Shown: positions 8,961-18,131, counted from the stretch's first letter. The stretch is DNA of 64,000 nt from an uncultured Rikenellaceae bacterium (GCA_944415565.1 CALYBQ010000002.1:1-64000), one strand, 5' to 3'. Notes: generated from the sequence alone by a model not told the origin. Numbers and translations: made by a program.

Positions 8961-8979
8961 CGTGTTATAAAATGGACCT

Positions 8980-10818
8980 ATGAAGCGTTTACTCAACTTT
9001 ACCTTCATTTTACTTATATCCGCATTCGCCGCAGCCAGCGTCGAAGCTCAGAGCATCACGTTCAAGGCTTCGGGACCGTCGGCAGTGGCAATAGGGGAGA
9101 TGTTTCAAGTGAGCTACACTCTTTCGATTGACTCAAAAGGTGAGCCGGAAGCATTTAAAGAGCCAGACCTCAGTGCATTCAAAGTCATTGCGGGACCGAC
9201 TGTTTCCAGCGGGTATTCCGTAGGCATCGTAGGTAAGGACGTCTCGCGGAAAGCCGAGCATACCTACACTTATGTGTTGCAGATTGCGGAAGTGGGAACA
9301 TATACCATTCCGGCTGCAACAATCACTGTCAATGGTAAAGAGTACACGAGCCAGACGCTTCCCATAGAGGCTATCCAAGCGGAGGGCGGCAACAGCCAGC
9401 AGCCGCAGGCGAGTACGTCGGCTACCGGAGAGATACCTGACGACGCCCTGTTCATGCGTCTTATAGTTGACAAAACGGAGTTGTACAAAGGAGAACCACT
9501 GCGTGCCATACTGAAACTATATTCTAAAGTAAGTATTGGAGGTAACCTCGACGCCAAGTTCCCGGAGTTCAACGGGTTCTGGTCACAGAACATGGATACG
9601 CGCCAATATCAGTGGCAGCGGGAAACATATAATTCGCAGGTTTACGATACGCATATACTCAGCGAATACCTGCTCTATCCGCAACAGTCGGGTGACTTGC
9701 AGATAGATCCGTTCGAGATAACGTTCGTAGTGCAGATCGTATCCCGTCCGGCACGCCAGTCGGTGTTCGATGACTTCTTTGGGGGACCAGACATTCAGGA
9801 AGTGCGAAAAAGGGTAGCGTCAAAACCGATAAAGATAAAGGTGAAAAATTGGCCGGCAGGGGCTCCAGCCGGATTTAACGGGGCTGTCGGCAATTTCACT
9901 ATGACGACAGAGTTCCCGTCCGAGACCATTACCGCTAATTCATCGTCTACGATGAAGGTGCGAATCAGTGGCAGCGGCAATCTCCCGCTCATTCAAGCCC
10001 CACAGGTGACTATCCCCACGTCGTTTGAACAGTTCAGCATAAAAACGACTGAGAGCCTCGAACAATCGGTGAACGGCATAACAGGATACCGCCAATTCGA
10101 ATACCCCATCATAGCGCGGGCACAAGGCGATTATGTCATAGACCCGGTACGTTTCGCATTCTTCAATCCGCAATCCGAACGTTACGTGAGCCTGTCGTCC
10201 GACGGCTTGCAAGTGACCGTATTGCCCGACTCTACGGAGCGTACCTCACCCGTAAGCAGCGGTATTGTCAGCGGTTTGTCGAAAGAGGATGTCCGCATTC
10301 TCGGTCAGGACATCAGATATATAAAGGTTGAATCGCCCGGCTTCATGAAGAAGGGCAAGTTCCTCGTATGGAGCCTGCCGTATTTCGCCGCATTGTTGGT
10401 GTTGCTGGCATTGTTCGTATTCTTGCTAATCTTCCTTCAAAAACGCATCAGAGAGATGCGGAACGTTGATCTGGTGAAAGGCAAACGTGCCAACAAAGTG
10501 GCATTGCAGCGTCTGCAACGCGCACAGGATTATATGAAGGCAGACAACCAGCGCAAGTTCTATGAAGAGATGCTTCAGGCTCTATGGGGATATATGGGTG
10601 ACAAGCTCAATATCCCGGTAGCTATACTTACGAAAGAAAATGTCCGCGAAACGCTTCAACGAAAGGCTGTTAACCCGGATTACATCAACCGTTACATCGA
10701 CCTTATATCGGAATGTGAATACGCACAGTATTCACCTGCTGAATCAGGACAAATGCACGATATATACCGTGGGGCTATCGAGATTATTTCTAAGTTGGAA
10801 TCAATAATGAAGAGGTAG
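8980..10818 (+). CDS. batD: BatD family protein
   Basis: BatD is a membrane-anchored periplasmic component of the Bacteroides aerotolerance (Bat) cluster; its biochemical role is not established. The 612-residue protein has a signal peptide (1-23, ending S-V-E-A-Q), Ig-like beta-rich repeats of the BatD domain over roughly 25-430, a transmembrane helix at about 465-490 and a cytoplasmic C-terminal helical domain of about 120 residues. It starts from its own promoter and batE follows after 2 bases. batA, batB and batC, normally just upstream, are not here. Confidence 0.9.
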   Translation: MKRLLNFTFILLISAFAAASVEAQSITFKASGPSAVAIGEMFQVSYTLSIDSKGEPEAFKEPDLSAFKVIAGPTVSSGYSVGIVGKDVSRKAEHTYTYVLQIAEVGTYTIPAATITVNGKEYTSQTLPIEAIQAEGGNSQQPQASTSATGEIPDDALFMRLIVDKTELYKGEPLRAILKLYSKVSIGGNLDAKFPEFNGFWSQNMDTRQYQWQRETYNSQVYDTHILSEYLLYPQQSGDLQIDPFEITFVVQIVSRPARQSVFDDFFGGPDIQEVRKRVASKPIKIKVKNWPAGAPAGFNGAVGNFTMTTEFPSETITANSSSTMKVRISGSGNLPLIQAPQVTIPTSFEQFSIKTTESLEQSVNGITGYRQFEYPIIARAQGDYVIDPVRFAFFNPQSERYVSLSSDGLQVTVLPDSTERTSPVSSGIVSGLSKEDVRILGQDIRYIKVESPGFMKKGKFLVWSLPYFAALLVLLALFVFLLIFLQKRIREMRNVDLVKGKRANKVALQRLQRAQDYMKADNQRKFYEEMLQALWGYMGDKLNIPVAILTKENVRETLQRKAVNPDYINRYIDLISECEYAQYSPAESGQMHDIYRGAIEIISKLESIMKR

Positions 10819-10820
10819 CG

Positions 10821-11588
10821 ATGAAAAAGATATTGTTTATATTCTCCATATTGGCAGCCTGTTACGCCACTACCGCATCGGCTCAACCTGCGGCTGTCCG
10901 CAATCTTTGGTACGCGGCTAACACTGCCTATTCGCAAACGGATTACAAGCAGGCTATACTGTATTACGACTCTATCCAAACGCTCGGATATACCAGCTAT
11001 AAATTGCATTACAATCTTGGGAACGCCTATTTCAAAGACGGCAGGATGGGGCCGGCGATATTGAATTACGAGCGGGCACTTGACTTGCGCCCCTCCGACA
11101 GCGATGTGAAGCATAATTTACGTATAGCCAACGGATACGTCAAGGATAAAATAGAAAGTGTTCCGGAATTCTTCCTCTCCACATGGATACGGTCATGGCG
11201 CATGTCGCTCAGTTCCAACGCATGGGCCGCAGTCAGCGTATGCTTCTTCGCACTCACACTGGCCGCAGCGTTGCTCTACCTGCTTTCGGGACGAATAGTG
11301 TGGCGTAAAGTAGGGTTTTATACTGCGATAGCCTCGCTCGCCATGTTCATAATCACACTGACTTTCTCGGCCATGGAGCGGAACGACATGCTGTATCCCG
11401 AAGAAGCAATCGTGATGCAAGGGTCGGCTGCGGTCAAGAGTTCGCCCGACAACGGTAGCAAGGAACTTTTCATCATACACGAGGGGACTAAGGTCAAGGT
11501 TGTGCGTGAGATCGGGCAATGGATAGAGATAATGATAGCCGACGGTAACAAAGGCTGGGTCAGCGGGTCGGCCATAGAAATGATATAG
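10821..11588 (+). CDS. batE: BatE: TPR, two membrane helices and SH3-like domain
   Basis: The last protein of the Bat cluster, 255 residues. A signal peptide (1-21, T-A-S-A-Q) is followed by tetratricopeptide repeats (about 28-110, including K-L-H-Y-N-L-G-N-A-Y-F and A-I-L-N-Y-E-R-A-L), two transmembrane segments (about 128-152 and 158-182) and a bacterial SH3-like domain (about 193-255) ending with N-K-G-W-V-S-G-S. This architecture fits a protein-protein adaptor in the inner membrane. It is 2 bases after batD and 9 before recR, so the three are probably co-transcribed. Confidence 0.88.
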   Translation: MKKILFIFSILAACYATTASAQPAAVRNLWYAANTAYSQTDYKQAILYYDSIQTLGYTSYKLHYNLGNAYFKDGRMGPAILNYERALDLRPSDSDVKHNLRIANGYVKDKIESVPEFFLSTWIRSWRMSLSSNAWAAVSVCFFALTLAAALLYLLSGRIVWRKVGFYTAIASLAMFIITLTFSAMERNDMLYPEEAIVMQGSAAVKSSPDNGSKELFIIHEGTKVKVVREIGQWIEIMIADGNKGWVSGSAIEMI

Positions 11589-11597
11589 GGGGGACGG

Positions 11598-12194
11598 ATG
11601 TCAAAACTTCTCGACGATGTAGTGGGGGAACTGTCCAAGTTGCCCGGTATAGGGCGCAGGACCGCTCTCCGTTTGGCTATCCACATGTTGCGGATGGAGC
11701 GCGAGGACGTGAGCGAAATGACTGCGGCAATAGATGCGTTCCGCAATAACATACGGTATTGCCGACAATGCAATAACCTTTCGGACGACGAATTGTGCCC
11801 CGTTTGCGCCGATTCCGACCGCGACCGGTCTGTGGTATGTGTTGTGGAGCAGGTCAGCGACGTTATTTCCATAGAGAATACGCGGCAATACAAGGGTTTG
11901 TATCATGTGCTCGGAGGCGTCATATCGCCCATGCAGGGTATAGGCCCGTCGGACCTGAAGATAGATCTGCTGCTCGACAATATTGCAAAAGGAGAAATCA
12001 AGGAGGTCATTCTTGCCATCAGTACTACGGTCGAGGGCGAGACGACACAGTTCTACATCACACGCCGGTTGGAGGGGTGCGAAGGAGTGAAAGTTTCAAC
12101 GATAGCGCGCGGTATAGGGTTCGGGGACGAAATAGAGTATGCCGACGAGTTGACAATCGCTCATGCCATCCATAACAGAACGAATGTGAAATAG
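11598..12194 (+). CDS. recR: Recombination mediator protein RecR
   Basis: RecR works with RecO and RecF to load RecA on gapped DNA. The 198-residue protein has the N-terminal helix-hairpin-helix (L-P-G-I-G-R-R-T-A-L), a four-cysteine zinc finger (C55, C58, C67, C70), the Toprim domain (V-C-V-V-E-Q-V-S-D near 81-88) and the C-terminal Walker-B-like tail. The start at 11598 gives the family's usual length of about 198-200. It follows batE by 9 bases. Confidence 0.97.
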   Translation: MSKLLDDVVGELSKLPGIGRRTALRLAIHMLRMEREDVSEMTAAIDAFRNNIRYCRQCNNLSDDELCPVCADSDRDRSVVCVVEQVSDVISIENTRQYKGLYHVLGGVISPMQGIGPSDLKIDLLLDNIAKGEIKEVILAISTTVEGETTQFYITRRLEGCEGVKVSTIARGIGFGDEIEYADELTIAHAIHNRTNVK

Positions 12195-12241
12195 ATGTGA
12201 ACTGCATGACTCTGAGACGAGACGTAGTCGGGGCATAGCAT

Positions 12242-12251
12242 GGGGGGGGGG
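12242..12251 (+). repeat. Ten-base poly-G tract
   Basis: A run of ten consecutive G lies in the 263-base gap between recR and ptb. It is the longest homopolymer noticed in the window. It is outside any called gene, about 200 bases upstream of ptb. Confidence 0.9.
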
Positions 12252-12457
12252 AGGATTGTTGGAACAATACGCGTGTTTATACGGCCGATTGTGCATCGTA
12301 TGATATAGAATGTGCTGATGCGGCTTTTGACCTTACACACAGTCTGTTACCCCAAAATATTCTTTGTTTTTGGTATCGTAGTTTACTCTTGTCCGGCAGA
12401 TAATTTTGTGTCGCAATCGTTATATTCGTGTCGCAAAACGAAAAAAACACCAATACC

Positions 12458-13363
12458 ATGATTAAAACACTCGATGACATTGTTGCGAAAGCTCGTGCGC
12501 GCGGACGCAAACGCATTATAGTTGCCTACGGACAGGATTCGCATACGCTGGAAGCGGTGAGCGATGCAATAGATATGGAACTTGTGAACGCCACGCTGAT
12601 AGGCGATCCGGAGCAAATAAAAAAAGTTTGCGATACGGACGGCATAGATATTGGCAAGTTCGAAATCATTGCAGAAACGGAAGACGTTAAAGCCGTATCG
12701 CGGGCTGTCAAGATGGTGAGTGAAGGGCAGGGCGACGTTCTTATGAAAGGACTCGTCTCGACCGACAAATATATGCGCGGAATACTCAATAAGGAGTGCG
12801 GACTGGTTCCGCCCAAGGGCGTGCTTTCTCATATATGTGTGTTCGAAATGCCGCAACTTTCTAAAATACTGCTGGTATCGGACGTGGCCATCATACCGTA
12901 TCCGGACCTCTCGCAGAAAACCAAGATGGTGCAATACCTTATAAATACCGCTAAATCGTTGGGTATAGAGCAGCCGAAAGTCGCCTGTATCGCGCCAAGT
13001 GAACTGTTGCTGCCCGGAGTGACATCGAGCGTAGAGGCATCCATTCTTGCTAAAATGAGCGACCGGGGTCAGTTCGGCGACGCAGTGGTGGACGGACCGT
13101 TGGCTCTGGATGTCGCCCTGTTCGAAGAGACTGCGAAAATCAAGAAGGTGCAAGGTAGCAAGGTGGCAGGCCATGCCGATTGTGTATTGTTCCCAAGTCT
13201 CGATGCAGCCAACACATTCTTTAAGACTGCTACGCATTTCTGCGGAGGGGAGTTGGCCGGCATAGTGACAGGGACGAAAGTGCCGTGCGTGCTTACGTCA
13301 CGCGCCGATTCGCGCCGTTCGAAATTAAGTTCCATAGCCCTCGGCTGCATACTGGCGAAGTAA
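12458..13363 (+). CDS. ptb: Phosphate butyryltransferase
   Basis: Converts butyryl-CoA plus phosphate to butyryl-phosphate and CoA. The 301-residue protein belongs to the phosphate acetyl/butyryltransferase family: D-V-L-M-K-G-L-V-S-T (about 97-106), S-H-I-C-V-F-E, V-A-C-I-A-P-S-E, V-V-D-G-P-L-A-L-D-V-A and a C-terminal P-C-V-L-T-S-R-A-D-S. The ATG at 12458 fits the conserved N-terminus M-I-K-T-L; an in-frame GTG at 12428 would add ten non-conserved residues. The stop overlaps the buk start by one base (TAATG), so the two are translationally coupled. Related acyl groups (branched-chain) are also possible substrates. Confidence 0.92.
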   Translation: MIKTLDDIVAKARARGRKRIIVAYGQDSHTLEAVSDAIDMELVNATLIGDPEQIKKVCDTDGIDIGKFEIIAETEDVKAVSRAVKMVSEGQGDVLMKGLVSTDKYMRGILNKECGLVPPKGVLSHICVFEMPQLSKILLVSDVAIIPYPDLSQKTKMVQYLINTAKSLGIEQPKVACIAPSELLLPGVTSSVEASILAKMSDRGQFGDAVVDGPLALDVALFEETAKIKKVQGSKVAGHADCVLFPSLDAANTFFKTATHFCGGELAGIVTGTKVPCVLTSRADSRRSKLSSIALGCILAK

Positions 13364-14436
13364 TGAAAGCATACAAGATATTGGCTATCAATCCCGGTTC
13401 GACATCGACCAAGATAGCGGTTTACGAGGGGAAGAAGGAGTTATTCGAACAGACGCTCCGCCACAGTAGCGAAGAGTTGGCGGCATTTGCAAGCATAACA
13501 GACCAGTTCGATTTCCGCAAGCAACTGGTATTGGATGCAATGGAGCAGGCCGGCGTCAAGGTTGCTGATCTGGATGCCGTGATCGGCCGAGGCGGGGTAG
13601 TGAAGCCCATTCCGTCCGGTGTTTACGAAGTGAACGACGCACTGAAGCACGACCTCGAAGTCGCCATAGGGGGACAGCACGCTTCCAATTTGGGTGGATT
13701 AATAGCACTTGAAATAGCGAAACTTGCCGGAGTGAAAGGTTATATCGCCGACCCGGTAGTCGTGGACGAATTGCAGGATGTTGCGCGAGTGACGGGACGT
13801 CCGGAAATTGAACGGCATTCCATCTTCCACGCACTCAATCAGAAAGCAGTTGCACGCGAATATGCTGCGTCGAAAGGTGTTTCGTATGAATCGCAGAATA
13901 TAATCGTTGCCCATATGGGTGGCGGCATATCGGTCGGAGCACACCTGAAAGGGCAGGTCGTAGATGTGAACAATGCCCTCGATGGAGACGGCCCTCTTAC
14001 ACCGGAACGAGCCGGAACATTGCCGGCCATGCAGTTGGTAAAACTGGCGCTGAGTGGAGAGTACTCTTATGACGAGCTGCGGAAGATGATTACGGGGCGC
14101 GGGGGGATGGTCGCTTACCTTGGGACCAACGATGCCCGCGATATTATCGACATGGCAAAGAACGGGGATGCCAAAGCCCGCCTGCTGCTCGATGCCATGT
14201 GTTACAATGTCGGCAAGCATATCGGCTCGGCCGCAGCCGTTCTGCACGGGAACGTGGATGCTATCATATTGACCGGCGGTATCGCTTACAGCGACTCTGT
14301 ATGTCGATATATAGAGGATATGGTCGGATTCATAGCTCCTGTGGTGAGAATGCCGGGAGAGAACGAAATGCAAGCATTGGCTTTAAACGCATTGCGAGTT
14401 ATCGCTGGAACTGAAACTGCAAAAGAATACGTGTAA
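13363..14436 (+). CDS. buk: Butyrate kinase
   Basis: Transfers the phosphate of butyryl-phosphate to ADP, giving butyrate and ATP. The 357-residue protein is an ASKHA-fold acyl kinase: N-P-G-S-T-S-T-K-I at the N-terminus, A-H-M-G-G-G-I-S-V-G-A-H in the middle, and T-G-G-I-A-Y-S near the C-terminus. Length matches Buk (about 355) and not acetate kinase (about 400). The ATG at 13363 shares its A with the ptb stop. A hairpin terminator follows at 14587-14629. Confidence 0.93.
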   Translation: MKAYKILAINPGSTSTKIAVYEGKKELFEQTLRHSSEELAAFASITDQFDFRKQLVLDAMEQAGVKVADLDAVIGRGGVVKPIPSGVYEVNDALKHDLEVAIGGQHASNLGGLIALEIAKLAGVKGYIADPVVVDELQDVARVTGRPEIERHSIFHALNQKAVAREYAASKGVSYESQNIIVAHMGGGISVGAHLKGQVVDVNNALDGDGPLTPERAGTLPAMQLVKLALSGEYSYDELRKMITGRGGMVAYLGTNDARDIIDMAKNGDAKARLLLDAMCYNVGKHIGSAAAVLHGNVDAIILTGGIAYSDSVCRYIEDMVGFIAPVVRMPGENEMQALALNALRVIAGTETAKEYV

Positions 14437-14586
14437 GGCAGGCCCCCCTTATTATTTTACGATAGCCCAATTACACGCATGGATGTAACAATTCAAAAAA
14501 ATTGCATGTTTCTGAATATTTTTTCAATGTGAATACAATATCCGTAAACCGAATTTCGTTATAATTGGACAAAAGGGTTTTGTTTA

Positions 14587-14629
14587 GGGCAGGATTTGGG
14601 AGGTTCTCTTCCGGTCCTGTCCGTTTTTT
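14587..14629 (+). terminator. Terminator after ptb-buk
   Basis: GGGCAGGA (14587-14594) pairs with TCCTGTCC (14615-14622), followed by GTTTTTT. The T-run is on the plus strand, so it serves ptb-buk despite lying about 150 bases after the stop. Confidence 0.75.
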
Positions 14630-14646
14630 ATACGATACGCAACGCG

Positions 14647-16110
14647 TTATCTCTTCTTGAATATCAGACTGCGGATTACCTCGACAGTATCTTCCCATGC
14701 CGGGAGGCGTAGGAGTAAATTGACTGCGACATAAACCGCAACACCGGTAGCGATCTTAATTAGTAAAGATACCCCCAGTGTCATATCGGGTAATAGGGCA
14801 TTGACGGCGACAACCGCTGCCATCATAATGAGTGTCACACCGAGGCTCGGCAGGGTATCGGCCGCAATCTCGCCGACAGAATATTTCACGAAACGCCGAG
14901 CTGCAACCACATTAACGACCATCTCAAAGGCCATCCACAGCAGATAGCCATATACCATGGCGGTCACGCTGATGGGTGCAGTACATGCTATCACCGCTAC
15001 CGTGAACGTCTTTTTCAATATCTCCAGCCTAAGTATTGTTTTGCTCGAACCTTTTGCTTTTATGAGGTTAAGCGTGATGAAAGTCAGCGGCATGAAGAAC
15101 GCCGATATACAGAACAATTGGAAATATGTTATGCCGCCCCACCATTTCGAATCTACGAATATGTGGAATATTTCAGATCCCGTCACCATTAGTCCTCCGG
15201 CGACCGGGAAAAGCACCAACGTAATTACGGCTATAACCTTGCGCGAAGCCATTTTCAACTTTTCGTCCTCGTCCTGCATGGATGCGAACGCCGGAAAAGT
15301 AACGTTGGCCAAGGCGAGCATGACTGTATAAGAAACCTCGTCTTTCAGCTTGCGGGTTTTATCATACAATCCGAGTTGTGCCGCCCCTGCGGTCTTGGGA
15401 ATAACTAGTTGCGAAAGATTGCCGAACATCTCCGAAATAAGTCCGGTATACAGCATGTTAGATCCGAAAGAGAACAGTTTTCGAATCGAATCCATCGAAA
15501 ATCGCCCTTGGGGACGCCACGACGTAACCAGCCATAGAATAGTAGTGCGGGAGATACTCAATGTGAGAGGTTGCGCCACGAGACTCCAAATGCCACAACC
15601 GGATACGGCCATAATTATCGTGATGACGGATGAAATGAGGTTGGACGACAGGTGCATCTTGGAGAGCAGGTCGAAACGCATTTCGCGCGTGAGCTTGGCA
15701 CTTTGCACCATTCCTAATGCGGCTATCGGCCCTGATGCAAAAAGCCAAGGTCCTACTGTATAGAGCATTGGCGCACTATCGTTTTCCCGATAAAACCACA
15801 CTATCGCCCCAAGCAGTGCAACCAATATCACATAAAGTAACGCCGCCAGCACGATATTCAAATAGAATACGGACGTATAATCCGTGAGCGTCACTTCTTT
15901 GCGCTGCACCAATGCCTGTCCGAAACCGCTGTCGATAAGCACATTCGATACGGCAAGAAATACTCCCAGCATTATGATGGGGGCATGCTCTTCCGGTGCG
16001 AGGTAATTCATCAGGACAAGACTCATAAGCAGCTTCACCACTATGGAGCCGAATTTCTCACCGGCCGTCCAGAGGAAACCTGAAACTACCTTATGTTTGA
16101 GCTTTGCCAT
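14647..16110 (-). CDS. Lipopolysaccharide biosynthesis flippase (MOP superfamily, Wzx-like)
   Basis: A 487-residue polytopic membrane protein of the polysaccharide biosynthesis (MOP/MATE-like) superfamily, which flips lipid-linked oligosaccharides across the inner membrane. The N-terminus (V-S-G-F-L-W-T-A-G-E-K-F) and the S-G-F-G-Q-A-L-V-Q-R-K motif near residue 62 are typical of the WzxC-like group, and about 12-14 hydrophobic helices are evident. It is downstream of pyk on the same strand after a 101-base gap. No glycosyltransferase cluster surrounds it, so its glycan substrate cannot be inferred. Confidence 0.87.
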   Translation of the reverse strand: MAKLKHKVVSGFLWTAGEKFGSIVVKLLMSLVLMNYLAPEEHAPIIMLGVFLAVSNVLIDSGFGQALVQRKEVTLTDYTSVFYLNIVLAALLYVILVALLGAIVWFYRENDSAPMLYTVGPWLFASGPIAALGMVQSAKLTREMRFDLLSKMHLSSNLISSVITIIMAVSGCGIWSLVAQPLTLSISRTTILWLVTSWRPQGRFSMDSIRKLFSFGSNMLYTGLISEMFGNLSQLVIPKTAGAAQLGLYDKTRKLKDEVSYTVMLALANVTFPAFASMQDEDEKLKMASRKVIAVITLVLFPVAGGLMVTGSEIFHIFVDSKWWGGITYFQLFCISAFFMPLTFITLNLIKAKGSSKTILRLEILKKTFTVAVIACTAPISVTAMVYGYLLWMAFEMVVNVVAARRFVKYSVGEIAADTLPSLGVTLIMMAAVVAVNALLPDMTLGVSLLIKIATGVAVYVAVNLLLRLPAWEDTVEVIRSLIFKKR

Positions 16111-16211
16111 ATGGACAGGCTTATATTATCATATCCCGACACTCGCGATTTGCATACTTGAATCGCAGCTTCACAGACTTACCGCACCTAAAAGAGGAGT
16201 GTGCTGACTTA

Positions 16212-17681
16212 CTACTGATTGCAGGTTATCTCCCTTTTGATAGCCTTGTGCTGGAAATTGATGACGTTTCCTATCTCCATGAATGAAGCGCCTTTCTCCG
16301 GACCGAAACTGCCACCGAGTACGACAACCAAATCCTCCTTGAAAAGCCATCTTTTACGTTCGAGCGAATACAACGTACTGAGCAGAAAGCTGTTGTGTGT
16401 TTCAGATTGTTCGCTGTACATTGCATATATACCGTATGAGATGGCCAGTTGGCGCATGACGCATTTCTTGTAGCAGATGGCATATACCGGTTTATTCCCG
16501 CGGAACGCCGACAGATAACGGCCGGTACGTCCCGACATGGTATCTATGATGATGGCTTTGACCGGCAAGTTGAGCGTGGCTCGTACCGCAGAACGCGCCA
16601 ATTGAGCTGTGATCTCGTTGTTGATGCTCACCATATTCATGTCCGAGTCTGGTTTCTGGTTGACATCTTTTTCTATCTGTGCTGCGATTCGGGCCATCGT
16701 AAGCACCGATTCTTCCGGATAATCTCCGTTGGCCGTCTCTCCGCTGAGCATGATTGCATCCACACGCTGGTAGATAGCGCTCGCTATGTCGCTGACTTCG
16801 GCGCGCGTAGGCCTCGGGTTCGACATCATAGAGTGCAGCATCTGCGTCGCTATTATGACAGGAGTCTTAGCTTCCACGCACTTACGCACTATATAGCGCT
16901 GAGTCACAGGTATCTCTTCCGCAGGTATCTCGACACCCAAATCGCCGCGAGCTACCATGACACCGTATGTCTCGGTCAATATTTCATCTATGTTGAGTAC
17001 GCCTTCGCGGTTCTCGATCTTCGAAATGATCTTGATAGGACTGTTATGCTCCTTGACGATCTTTTTCACTGCGAGTACGTCCTCTTTGCTGCGTACGAAA
17101 GAGTGGGCGATAAAATCCACATCGTTCTCTATGGCCCAAAGTATATACTCCTTATCCTTCGCCGTGATGGATGGAAGATCAATGGGTACGCCCGGAATAT
17201 TGACGCTCTTGTATGCCTTTATCTTACCTTTGTTCGAAACGCGGCAGAACAGCATTTCGTCCTTTTTCTCTTTTACTATCAATTCAAGTTCGCCGTCGTC
17301 TATCAGTATGCGGGCGCCGACAGGAACGTCGTTATATATAGATGGGTCCGTCATGTAGAGCATGTCGGGGCTTGACTTGAGATCGGCTTCCACGCTCGTT
17401 CCCTTTATGGTGAGCACGTCGCCGGCAGCAACCTGAAAACCGCCTTCGAATCCCGCAGCCATACCGGTCAAACGTATTTCCGGACCTTTGGTGTCTATCA
17501 TGATGGCTATTTTGTCCGATACTTTCCGAACATTCTTAACCACCTCTTCGGCACCCTGAAGCGACGCATGCGCCGTATTGATCCTCACTGCGTTCATCCC
17601 CGCTTCGTAAAGCGACCGTATGAAATCCACGTCACACCTGCGGTCCGAGACCGTTGCTACTATCTTAGTCTTTTTATCCAT
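16212..17681 (-). CDS. pyk: Pyruvate kinase
   Basis: Catalyses phosphoenolpyruvate plus ADP to pyruvate plus ATP. The 489-residue protein shows the TIM-barrel and catalytic motifs I-D-T-K-G-P-E-I-R-L-T-G, K-I-I-S-K-I-E-N-R-E-G, M-V-A-R-G-D-L-G-V-E-I-P and D-A-I-M-L-S-G-E-T-A-N-G-D-Y-P, followed by the C-terminal allosteric domain. Near the N-terminus the usual T-I-G-P-A-S is T-V-S-D-R-R-C, a variant I associate with Bacteroidales pyruvate kinases. It follows aroQ by 11 bases and is probably co-transcribed from 18162. Confidence 0.95.
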   Translation of the reverse strand: MDKKTKIVATVSDRRCDVDFIRSLYEAGMNAVRINTAHASLQGAEEVVKNVRKVSDKIAIMIDTKGPEIRLTGMAAGFEGGFQVAAGDVLTIKGTSVEADLKSSPDMLYMTDPSIYNDVPVGARILIDDGELELIVKEKKDEMLFCRVSNKGKIKAYKSVNIPGVPIDLPSITAKDKEYILWAIENDVDFIAHSFVRSKEDVLAVKKIVKEHNSPIKIISKIENREGVLNIDEILTETYGVMVARGDLGVEIPAEEIPVTQRYIVRKCVEAKTPVIIATQMLHSMMSNPRPTRAEVSDIASAIYQRVDAIMLSGETANGDYPEESVLTMARIAAQIEKDVNQKPDSDMNMVSINNEITAQLARSAVRATLNLPVKAIIIDTMSGRTGRYLSAFRGNKPVYAICYKKCVMRQLAISYGIYAMYSEQSETHNSFLLSTLYSLERKRWLFKEDLVVVLGGSFGPEKGASFMEIGNVINFQHKAIKREITCNQ

Positions 17682-17692
17682 CTGTTAGCTGA

Positions 17693-18109
17693 TTATTGAA
17701 CGAAACTTAAAAGCCCGAGCCTGTACGAATCGAGACCGAATCCCATAATTGACCCCTTGCATTTGGGAGCGATGAGCGATACGTGCCTGAACGCTTCGCG
17801 GGCAAGTATGCACGAGATGTGTATCTCCACCACAGGAACGCTTACAGCCCCGATAGCGTCGGCTATGGCCACCGAAGTGTGCGTATAACCACCGGCGTTA
17901 AGCAACACTCCGTCATATTTATCGTCTGCTTCCTGTATCTTGTTGATTATCTCGCCTTCGACGTTAGACTGATAATAGTCGATATTCACGTCGCTGTATT
18001 GTGCCCGCAGCTTCGAGAGATACCCTTCGAATGTTTCGCTGCCGTATATACCCGGTTCCCGTTTACCTAAGAGGTTCAGGTTCGGGCCGTTAATAATGAG
18101 GATGTTCAT
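17693..18109 (-). CDS. aroQ: 3-dehydroquinate dehydratase, type II
   Basis: Third step of the shikimate pathway: dehydration of 3-dehydroquinate to 3-dehydroshikimate. The ATG at 18109 gives a 138-residue protein beginning M-N-I-L-I-I-N-G-P-N-L-N-L-L-G. Catalytic residues of type II enzymes are present: Y22, N71, H77, E95, H97, S99 and the arginines of A-R-E-A-F-R. The segment that usually reads H-(I/L)-S-N-(x)-H-A-R-E is H-I-S-C-I-L-A-R-E, so N100 and H102 are replaced by Cys and Leu. A 13-residue upstream in-frame extension is rejected because it overlaps the promoter. Confidence 0.93.
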   Translation of the reverse strand: MNILIINGPNLNLLGKREPGIYGSETFEGYLSKLRAQYSDVNIDYYQSNVEGEIINKIQEADDKYDGVLLNAGGYTHTSVAIADAIGAVSVPVVEIHISCILAREAFRHVSLIAPKCKGSIMGFGLDSYRLGLLSFVQ

Positions 18110-18131
18110 CTCGGATATTTTTTCTATTCTG

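Larger units (their letters stand above)
8481..8979. other. 500-base divergent intergenic region, no gene seen
   Basis: Between fba (minus) and batD (plus). It holds one good Bacteroidota promoter for each neighbour and a small hairpin (ACTCTC/GAGAGT near 8714-8733). Two short open frames (8493-8693 and 8764-8970) have no recognisable protein character and overlap promoter elements, so I do not call them genes. Confidence 0.6.

Noticed and set aside
8493..8970. Two small open frames between fba and batD (66 and 68 codons)
   Set aside because: No recognisable domain or signal, and they overlap promoter elements.
12401..12428. TAATTTTG (12401-12408) and TATATTCG (12421-12428) as the ptb promoter
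   Set aside because: Each resembles the -7 box but neither has a -33 at the right spacing, so I leave the ptb promoter unassigned.
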